Of a stretch of DNA of 64,000 bases, positions 56,223 through 64,000 are shown one piece after another. The translations under genes were made by a program, and so were the position numbers. The notes beneath the pieces were generated by a model. That model was not told where the DNA came from, searched no databases, and saw only the letters and a list, made by a program, of their open reading frames with translations. How positions within the stretch are numbered: the stretch's first letter is position 1; every line of letters begins with the position of its first letter. The DNA lies in contig NC_133390.1 in NCBI RefSeq assembly GCF_047511655.1, forward strand, positions 157,415,583 to 157,479,582, in the 5' to 3' direction. Origin of the DNA: Castor canadensis (lineage: Eukaryota; Chordata; Mammalia; Rodentia; Castoridae).

Positions 56223-59200
56223 GTAAGTAAGAATTGTCTTACCTGTACACCTTTGGTCCTGTCCAGCCCATTGCACAGGCTTCTCACTGTTTTCTTTTTT
56301 CTCCTGTGGTGCTGGAGTTTGAACTCAGGTCCCTGTACTTGCTAGGCAGATGCTCGACCACTTGATCCACGCCTGCAGCCCATGGCCCTGCCTCTTGAGG
56401 AACATGTGCCCGGAAGCTCCCAGCATCCCTCCTTGATATAAAATACTTTGCATGTAAAAGGAGTTTAGACAGTAGTGAAAAGAACAGCTAGGGACCTAGC
56501 ATGCAATCATTTAGTGTAGTGGCTGTTAACTTCCTTTTTCAGACTTTAAAAAGAAAATGTCAAAGGATAAATAGAGCAAACATCCATGTATCCACCACCT
56601 AGATTAAGGAATAAACACAGCCGAAGGGCTGGAGGACCCTAACTTCGTCACCCTTCCTCCCTGATGCTCCACCCCACCCAGAGGAGACCTCTAGCTTGAT
56701 TATTTTTCCCTAGCAAATTTATATGTTATGATATTTGGCTGTTCTTTATCAATATAAGAGATTGCACTGCATGTTATAAAGTTTCCAGAATAGGTGACAT
56801 GCTTACTTTGTCCCTGAAACGTATATTTGGGATGTGATTCATGCATGTTGTAATGAGAAAGTCTTGCCCATTCTTTTTTTTTTCCTTTTTCTTTTATTAT
56901 TCATATGTGCATACAAGGCTTGGTTCATTTCTCCCCCCCTGCCCCCACCCCCTCCCTTACCACCCACTCCGCCCCCTCCCTCTCCCCCCCATTAATACCC
57001 AGCAGAAACTATTTTGCCCTTACTTCTAATTTTGTTGTACAGAGAGTATAAGCAATAACAGGAAGGGACAAGGGTTTTTGCTGGTTGAGATAAGGATAGC
57101 TATACAGTTGCCCATTCATTTTTAATGCTGTGTTCTACCAATGGATCCTTCACAGTTTATGGAGCTGTTCAATTTTTGGGTTTTCCTGGTTTTCTGCTCT
57201 TTCTAGCAGTGCTGCTCTGAATCCAAGACCCATTCTAGTGAAGCTCCCCTAGTGTACTTGTACAGGAGACTCCCTCAGGCGTAAGTCTGGACTGAGATGT
57301 GGCCACATCAGGCTGACTCTGCAGAACACAGAGTTCTGAAAGCAGCAGTAAGGCTCCAAAGACCATGGCCCTCTGGCTCCACAGAGGCTGCTATCAGGGG
57401 ACTTCCTCTAACTGCTACTCAACCAGGCCAGATATGGTGTCCCTTAGTCCAATTAACTTCAGCCCTAGGAGCAGCAAGGTTGTCCGCCATCCAGATTCCA
57501 TAGCTCCTTTTCCTCCGTTTCCTACTAAGGTCACCGAGAACAAACAGGATAGGGCCCTGGTGACTTGGCAGCTCTCTAGGCCAACAGCTGACTCTATGAT
57601 CCTCTCTACAGGCCTCTGAGATTCCACCTCTCCTTCCCCAGATACGCCCCCCAGGGGGAAGGGGGAGTGGATAAAGTTAGCACCTGCCCAACCTGCAGAG
57701 AGCAATGCCACAGGAAGGTGCAAGCTCATGGAGAAGATCTCCATTAGAGGCAGTGTGTCCATGTGATGCAACCTCCTAAAGACCCACAAGGAAAAAATGA
57801 GACCCAAGAAGAGAAAGGGACTTGGGCAGAATCACAGGGATGGAGAAAGGAAGTCCACATCTGTCAGCTCCACAACCATTGGACCCATTGCCTCCCGCCT
57901 TGCTTAGTACTTACAACCCACAGTCATCTCATTTATCTTCCACTCCTGGCCCACCTAGCACAACTAGAGCTGATGCACAGAGACTGTGGTCCAGGATGGG
58001 CAAGACCCTGGCACAGTTCACTCAGCCTTTAAGGAACAGAGCTGACACTGGACCTGGACAGCAGGGCTTAGAAACCAAACAAAATTACTTCAGTTCATGC
58101 CCAAAGCACTGTGTGTGTAACATACTCACCACCAGCTGGCCTCAGTGTGGGTATGAGCACTTGACAAGGAGATAGGTAGATTTCTCTGCCACACAGCTGC
58201 ACTTGAAGTGGGCAGTAGTAGTAGGGGTTGATATTTCTGGGAGGCACAATACACAGTCCCTATGTGCTGTTTGAAGGTGCCAGCTCCCCAGCAGAGGGAC
58301 CCTCTTGCTGAGCTAAGTAGGCAGACTGCAGCAGGACTATGTCTCTTAATCTTTTTCAGATCTGAAGACCAGTCTGCCTCCACAGATCAAGCAGCTGGTG
58401 AAGTGTGAGGAGGTTAACTTAGCCGGCCTAGTTGGAGCTGTGTTATCCACACTGACCGAGTCCAACCTGTTATCACTGTTAAACCTCAGTTCCATCCTAA
58501 ATATGGGAAGTGCCCTTGGCATTGGTGGTCTTTTAGGCCAGGAAAGTGGTGGCAAATCCAGTCTCCCATTGCTGTCCAAAGCCACTGGTGTTTTTGGTGG
58601 CCTGCTCCCGCTGGGTCAGGAGAACCTGGGAAACCTACTTCCCGCAGCCCTTGGTGGAGACAAGAATCCTGCCAAAGGACTCCTCGACAGTGTTAGTCTC
58701 CCCAATCTCCAGCAGCCCCTGAATGACGTGGTCAGAAAAGTTGGTGACCTCAAAGAGTCTACCCAGAAGGCACTGAAGGGAGCCCTGCCACCAGGCATCA
58801 GCAATGCACTCTCAGACATGCTGGGAAATGCCAACTTAGAAAAACTCTTGATCAAGTAAGTGCTTCCTTGATCCAGACAACTCTAGCCCAAAAAAGCTGT
58901 TCATTTGTAATGCTATAATTCAACCTCAAACCATCCCAATGACAATGACCTCTCCCAAAAGCAATATGCTCACTCCAGCTGAAACTGTGCCCTCTCTGGA
59001 AACTATGACCAGGATTTCTTGAGCCTAAACAACTGGGTGGAAAAGGGGTAGAGGGGCCAAAGGAATTGGGGTGGCTTGGTAAGTTGTAAATTGGCTGGGT
59101 CAAAGGTGTTTCTCCTGCAGTTCAGGCTGATCCCTTGAGCCGGAACTGGCTCTTGATGCTGTCACTTTGCAGTTTACAGATCCAAAAAGTAAGTGTGGAT

Positions 59201-62200
59201 AATGTGGATTCAACCATGACAGGAGAAGGGATCGATGTCCAGGCTGCAACTACTGCCACCATTGGTGGAGAAGGGTAAGTCTGTTTCCATGACATCCAAC
59301 TGGGTCAGCCAGGACCAGGGTTGTAAGTTCCCATGACCAAGGGTCAGGGTAAGAGAACACAGAATGCAGAAGCATGGGGAAGAAGGGGCAACCAGGCCAT
59401 TACGTAAGAGCTGCCACTGTCCTCAGCCCAGAGGAACAAGGCTAAAGAATGACCTGTTCATTCTCCATTAGTATAAGCAAAGTTGCTCATGGGAAATCTG
59501 CCCAAGTCATACCTGGGCATTGAGAACAGAAACCACAGAGAACACATCTCAAATACTCTGCACTCCATAGAGCATATCAGCCCATTGTGCAAACACCATT
59601 CTGGTCAGCTGGGAAAAGTAGAGATGACTGCAAGACTGTCAGAAAGCTACAGACTTAAACACGCCTGCATCCATGCACTGACCACCCCGCCTCCTGAGGT
59701 GCAGCTAGGAAACATCACTCTGGAACACATGCCGTGCTAGGGACAGGCCATCCCTACTGGAGAGATGGTGTTATGGACAGAGACACACAGCACTGATAAC
59801 TCTCTCCATCCCAGTACTTGCCCAGGCTTCATGGAAATCTTTCCATAACCTTATCAGAAAAGCAGTCTTGCTTCCAGACCAGATCCCAGTTCAGGCTGGC
59901 AAAGGCACCTGCATACCTTGCTCAGAGTCACACAGCTAGAAAACAGCAGTGAAAGAGTTTAGACCCAGGCAGTCTACCTCCAGAGTCAATGTCTGTAGCC
60001 ACTAATGTTAGCAGAGTCGAGAACAGCCATTTGTCACCTGGGTGGTGGTTACAAGCCAGTAATCCCAGCACTCAGGAGGCAGGAGGATAGCCAGTTGGAG
60101 GTCAGCCTGGGCTACACAGTGAGTTTGAGGCCAGTCTAGGTTAACAGTAAGACCCTGTCAAAAAAAAAAGCCATTTGTCCTGCCCAGAAACTTACCCCTT
60201 TATTAACTAATAAGACCAATTCTACTCCCGGTGGGTTTCTCTAATGGTGTTGCCTACATGATAGAAGCCCAGCACACTGGGCATAGAACCTGCATCAACA
60301 GTCTTACGCCACCAACAATGCATGACCTCTTCAAGGGTGGTTAGGGTAGTGATTTTATTAAATGTTCATTTACTGTCAGCCATGAGCCAGCCTCTGGACT
60401 CTGTGACCAGGGGATGCTAGCTTGGGACATGTGGACTGAAAAGCACCTAACCTTCCTTCTCCCCAAATAACCTTGATAATACATGGGACTATGTGCAAAA
60501 TGCCTAACATGAGCCTCACCTTGGAGCCAAGCCTGGTTTCACCTGTATTTTGTTCTCCACAGCCTAATTGGACCTGTAGTCAGTTTGGTAGGATTTAAAC
60601 TATATTTGGATGTGACTCTGAATATGGCTCTTTCCACAAACCACACCCAATGCATTGACCTCGAGGTCCAGAAAACCGATGTCCAGGTCAAAAGTGTGAG
60701 TCTTCAGATAGTAGAGACGTACGTAAGACCATTTTTCTCATTTTCTGGATCAACTGGACTGCATGCTAGAATGTCCCTGCTGCTGTCACCCCCAGTGATG
60801 AGCTACTCCCAAAGCAATGGTGTAAACGATCAGTAAATAGAGGCCCAGAGAGGGGTCTCTGTATGGGAATGACCCACTGTGTTTGAGAATAGCCTTCTCT
60901 CACTCAGCCTGCATTCTGCCTGCTAACTGTACTTCAACAATTCATTCTGGTTTTTGCATAAACAATACATATACCTGGGTCAAAACTGAAAAACAACAAA
61001 AGGCCATAGAGTGAGAAGTTTCCCAGTCCTGCCTGCTAACTGATTAATTATCTTTCCTGGAAACAACCAATGGACCCAGGCTCTTCCTTTTGTTTTCACA
61101 GATGCTTTTTGCACATGCATGGACATTTGCATCTGGGTATTCACAGACAGAAAAGCAGCAGATGTCACACTTTGATTGTTTCACATTTAAAAAATAGCTG
61201 GAAATATGTTTCATCAACAGCTTCTTCATTTTTATGATTCTAGTATTCCCTTAGGAAGATGCATTAGAATTTCTTGAATCAGTCCTTTACCAGTTATAAA
61301 CTTTTGTAGCACTATAATGAACAAGGTCACAGACAAGTCTGCCCACCAGTATGTTCGGGCAGCTGAAGGATGAACTCCTCCAGGTAGACTATTGGGGTAG
61401 ACATCCTGTGCTTTGGTCATATTGCCAGATACATTTGTAACTTCCTTAAGGAGTAAAAGTGAAGCTGAAGGGCTCAGGTCCACACACAGATTAAGCAGCA
61501 GGACATGGTTGTGGCTATTTCATCCGTGGGTATGTTTATCTAATGTTTGGGCAAATCAAGAAACACAAGAATCACTTGGTTCTGCTCATAATTTTTCACA
61601 GGGTCACAGAAATTTTGCCCGTCCCTTTGCCTCTGCCCTTGGATAAACTCGTCCCTAAACTGTTGACAGTAAAGATAATGGAGAACGTAAGTCCTGGAAA
61701 AGGGGAGGACACCCCCTAGGGGGCCTGTATCACTGCGGGAGGGCAGGGAGGAGCCCTTGCTTCAGAAAGGACCTGATGCTAGAAGACACTCAGAAATGAG
61801 GTCTCAGCCCCTTCAGAGTCCCCCACACAAGGGAACCAGCAGCCCTCTAGTCCAATAGCTCCCCCAACAGAACTGCAAATGCCTCAGGCTGGGGGAGTGG
61901 GGAGGGACAATGACTTCTGCCAAAAAGGAGGCCAATAAAAGAGGCCAGGGGAAAGGGAAGGAGGGTGAGAAGAAGCAGCAGCAGAGCTGGGCTGAGGAGG
62001 CTGGGCTAGCAGGGCCACCACGGCAAAGCTAACTGGAGATGACTTCTTAGATTGAGAAGTCAAATTCCTGTGGCATCGCTCTCAGTGACTTCAATGATTG
62101 CAAGAACTGTGAGTAAAACTCTCAACCCTCCTGGGATACCCACATCAGGGGTCAGAGATATACCTTGGGGATTCCACTGGGTGACAGACCAGAGAGAATG

Positions 62201-64000
62201 AGGCTACAAGATGCAACATCCCACACACCTGCAAGTGTCCAGATAACTCTCCTTAGCACATTCAGGACAGCTGACCAACTCTCGAGGTCACTTTGACTTT
62301 TCTTCCAGGAAGGGAAGAGAACAAAGAGCCCTTAGGGGTCTCCGTGGAGCTCCCAGTCCCAAATGATTTACAAAAGGCACCCGTGCATGTGGGTGAGGCC
62401 CTCACCCTAAGAATCAGGAAATCCCTCAAGTCCCAAGCCAATGCCAAGAGACAGGGATGACAGGACATGGTAGCTAGGCAGTGGCCTAGACAACTGAAGC
62501 AGGAAACCAGTGACATTTACCAAGTCTCAGAGTAGACAAAACAAGGGCCTGATTAGCAAGTCTTTTCCTCTCCATGGAGGTTTTAGCACATCAGGGAAAG
62601 GACCAGGTCCTCATGTGGAACCCAAAAAGCAGTAGCGGTCCACACTGGTCCCTGTGCAGAGGGCAGCACTGGGCAGAGAGTTCAAAGCACCATGGTCTTC
62701 AGTGGATGGCTGTGCTCTCTCCATTTCTCCCTCTCCCCTCCCCTGCAGCTACTGGATTGTTCAAATACCAAGTAAAAGGCGCCAGAATTTCCTACCAAGG
62801 ACTTTCCATCCTCTATTGTGTAAGTATTCTTTGTCCTTGTGATGGTTTCTGGATGAAGGCTGAGGCATACCTGAAGGCACAAAATAGGTCAGAAGGCTGG
62901 GACAAACCAGCTACCATTCTTCCTCAGACCCCCACACTTTTAATCTTGGCTCAATCACCTAGGCATCCACTGCAACGCCTAAGTGTCTGCCCCTGGGCAG
63001 GTCAGCTGCATGTTCAAGTCCAATGGACTTCCCTAAGAGGCAATACAACAAAGACAACCATCTCTTGACCATTAGATCTGCCCAACACAGTTCTAGACAC
63101 TCAAGGGACAACATACAACAAGACAGAAAGTGCTGACTCCACCCTCTCTCTATACTGGTAAGAGGGAAAAAGGCCAGTTCATGAAAATGCTGAAGAGGGT
63201 AACATTTTAGACCCAGTCAGCTTCACTTCTAGAAATTCATCCAAAACAAACAACTCAAGTTTAGACAAATTGAAGTAAAAAAAAAAATGCATGATTCATG
63301 ATGACATTAGGAAAACAATCTGAAATCAAATTGAAAGGAAATAGCAAAGCCAAGAATAAGATAGAGCCAAATGTCTAAAGTCTGTAAGTATGCAGACATG
63401 CTATGCAGGTATCGTTAGTTCTTTCAAAATATACCAAAAATGAAATGAGGAATGCAAGGAAGATACAGGGAAATATTAGTGGTATTAAGCAGGAATCTCT
63501 TTTTTTTCTCCTGTATCCCTACATTTTTCAACTTTCCTGCACATGGAGTTTGACTTTTATAAGCAGAAGGCAGAGGAGGTATTTAGTGGAGAGTAGAGTA
63601 TCTATGAAACTATTTCTTGACAAGAGCGGCTCCAAAGGGTAGGAGGAGAGGGAGGAAGGAGACACAGCCTTCCAAGATGGAAGAAAAATGAGCACCTGTG
63701 GCTTCTCTTGGAAAATCAGAGGTCTGCCTCTCCCACACTGCATCAGGGCAACAATCAGCTGGAGCTGAGTGACTCCACCTTCACCACAAACCCACCACCA
63801 CTTCCCATGATCACCCAACATGGAGGCTGGGGAGGTCACTGCCATTCCTTGCCACGCGCACCTCTGTGCAACGCTCACCAGGCCACCTTACCCTTCACGG
63901 CCAGGACTCCAAAGGCCTTGTCATTGGTGATAGTCTCCCCAACTGACAGAGATTTTTCTGTTTTTCTCTCTCCAGGCCAAAGCTCTCTTTGACAAAAACA
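55931..64000 (+). CDS. BPIFB9: BPIFB9 (vomeromodulin-like), 5' part, 3' end outside window
   Basis: A secreted BPI-fold protein. Vomeromodulin is made by rodent nasal and vomeronasal glands and has been proposed as an odorant or pheromone carrier. Coding exons 55931-56222, 58360-58855, 59173-59274, 60563-60718, 61602-61686, 62051-62108, 62749-62819 and 63976-64000 join in one open frame of about 428 codons with no stop. All are GT-AG. The protein opens with MRTLWILAILLAFHVGALGQ (signal peptide), then a Pro/Ser-rich stretch (residues 21 to about 85), then a Leu/Gly-rich helical region and BPI barrel strands. Cys residues lie in HTQCIDLE and SNSCGIAL. Sequons include NLS and NHT. The name rests on position after BPIFB1 and BPIFB5 and on N-terminal resemblance; other long BPIFB members are less likely. 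Confidence 0.8.
56297..56385 (-). repeat. tRNA/ID-like SINE, minus strand
   Basis: gagtttgaactcaggtccct, then gaccacttgatccacgcctg, starting about 75 bp after BPIFB9 exon 2. Confidence 0.8.
56874..57107 (-). mobile_element. Short L1 3' end in BPIFB9 intron 2
   Basis: About 234 bp of the same L1 3' UTR as the two other copies. The duplication TTGCCCATTC lies at 56864-56873 and 57108-57117. Confidence 0.93.
58360..58855 (+). CDS. BPIFB9: BPIFB9 exon 3 (496 bp)
   Basis: An unusually long exon for the family. It encodes LKTSLPPQIKQLVKCEEVNL onwards, then Leu/Gly-rich stretches (GIGGLLGQ, VFGGLLPLGQ), and ends LGNANLEKLLI. One NLS sequon. Donor gtaagt. Confidence 0.93.
59173..59274 (+). CDS. BPIFB9: BPIFB9 exon 4
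   Basis: 102 bp, encoding LQIQKVSVDNVDSTMTGEGI followed by a Thr/Ala stretch and GGEG. Acceptor tttgcag, donor gtaagt. Confidence 0.9.
60035..60170 (+). repeat. B1-like SINE with tandem internal segment
   Basis: caagccagtaatcccagcac, then ggtcagcctgggctacacag and an A-run. Lies between BPIFB9 exons 4 and 5. Confidence 0.78.
60563..60718 (+). CDS. BPIFB9: BPIFB9 exon 5
   Basis: 156 bp. Beta strands LYLDVTLNMALS, an NHT sequon and the family Cys in QCIDLEVQKTDVQ. Donor gtacgt. Confidence 0.92.
61602..61686 (+). CDS. BPIFB9: BPIFB9 exon 6
   Basis: 85 bp encoding VTEILPVPLPLPLDKLVPKL and TVKIMEN, the helix before the second half-cystine. Donor gtaagt, ending in phase 0. Confidence 0.9.
62051..62108 (+). 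CDS. BPIFB9: BPIFB9 exon 7 (LCP-exon equivalent)
   Basis: 58 bp, phase 0 to 1, encoding IEKSNSCGIALSDFNDCKN. It is the counterpart of the BPIFB1 exon at 294, with the disulphide Cys kept and one extra Cys. Confidence 0.88.
62749..62819 (+). CDS. BPIFB9: BPIFB9 exon 8
   Basis: 71 bp encoding TGLFKYQVKGARISYQGLSI then LYC. Acceptor ccctgcag, donor gtaagt. Same phases as the BPIFB1 exon at 2169. Confidence 0.9.
63976..64000 (+). CDS. BPIFB9: BPIFB9 exon 9, cut by window end
   Basis: Only AKALFDKN is visible after the acceptor ctctccag. By exon order it should be the counterpart of the 180-bp BPIFB1 exon. Confidence 0.8.

Noticed and set aside
9841-60170. CRISPR-like recurrence of short motifs
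   Set aside because: The recurring motifs are dispersed SINE copies in both orientations, in a mammalian genome.

Overview
This is mammalian nuclear DNA with intron-split genes, GT-AG splice sites, L1 elements, an endogenous retrovirus (ERV) and dozens of short interspersed elements (SINEs). Two things suggest a rodent of the beaver/kangaroo-rat side (Castorimorpha), with beaver my best guess. One is the abundant SINE pairing a B1/Alu-like unit with a tRNA/ID-like unit. The other is an L1 family with a C-rich 3' tail present in three copies. The species call rests on repeat recognition from memory and is not proven.

The window lies at the distal end of the BPI-fold (PLUNC/BPIF) gene cluster, with three consecutive plus-strand members. 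(1) Bases 294-14440 hold the last ten exons of BPIFB1 (LPLUNC1), intact to the stop codon and poly(A) signal; its 5' half lies off the left edge. (2) Bases 24719-41007 hold a second BPIF gene with a TATA promoter and a signal-peptide exon. Several later exons have exactly the lengths of the matching BPIFB1 exons (54, 68 and 64 bp). It carries an in-frame stop, a frameshift and no convincing start codon, so I call it a decayed BPIFB5-like gene. (3) From 53901 to the right edge is a third gene with a TATA promoter, a non-coding first exon and eight open coding exons, the last cut by the window end. It begins with a clean signal peptide and a Pro/Ser-rich stretch and best fits BPIFB9 (vomeromodulin). 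The order BPIFB1 - BPIFB5 - BPIFB9 is the one I recall for rodents.

Between BPIFB1 and the BPIFB5-like gene sits a minus-strand ERV (15460-21610) with two LTRs, a GTAC target duplication, a polypurine tract and a broken env. It has no recognisable gag or pol; about 3 kb of AT-rich sequence containing a 5S rRNA pseudogene occupies that place. A U6 snRNA retropseudogene with a 15-bp target duplication lies in the last BPIFB1 intron. Three L1 insertions of one family have target duplications, one about 2 kb long and two only about 0.2 kb. The 12.9 kb between the second and third genes is mostly SINEs and old repeats, plus a duplicated block just upstream of the BPIFB9 promoter.

The genes share a theme: secreted lipid-binding-fold proteins of airway, nasal and oral secretions that arose by tandem duplication and now differ in fate (one kept, one decaying, one kept and diverged). 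I saw no new molecular system. The most useful observations are the exon-by-exon trace of the decaying gene, the odd content of the ERV and the duplicated block before BPIFB9.
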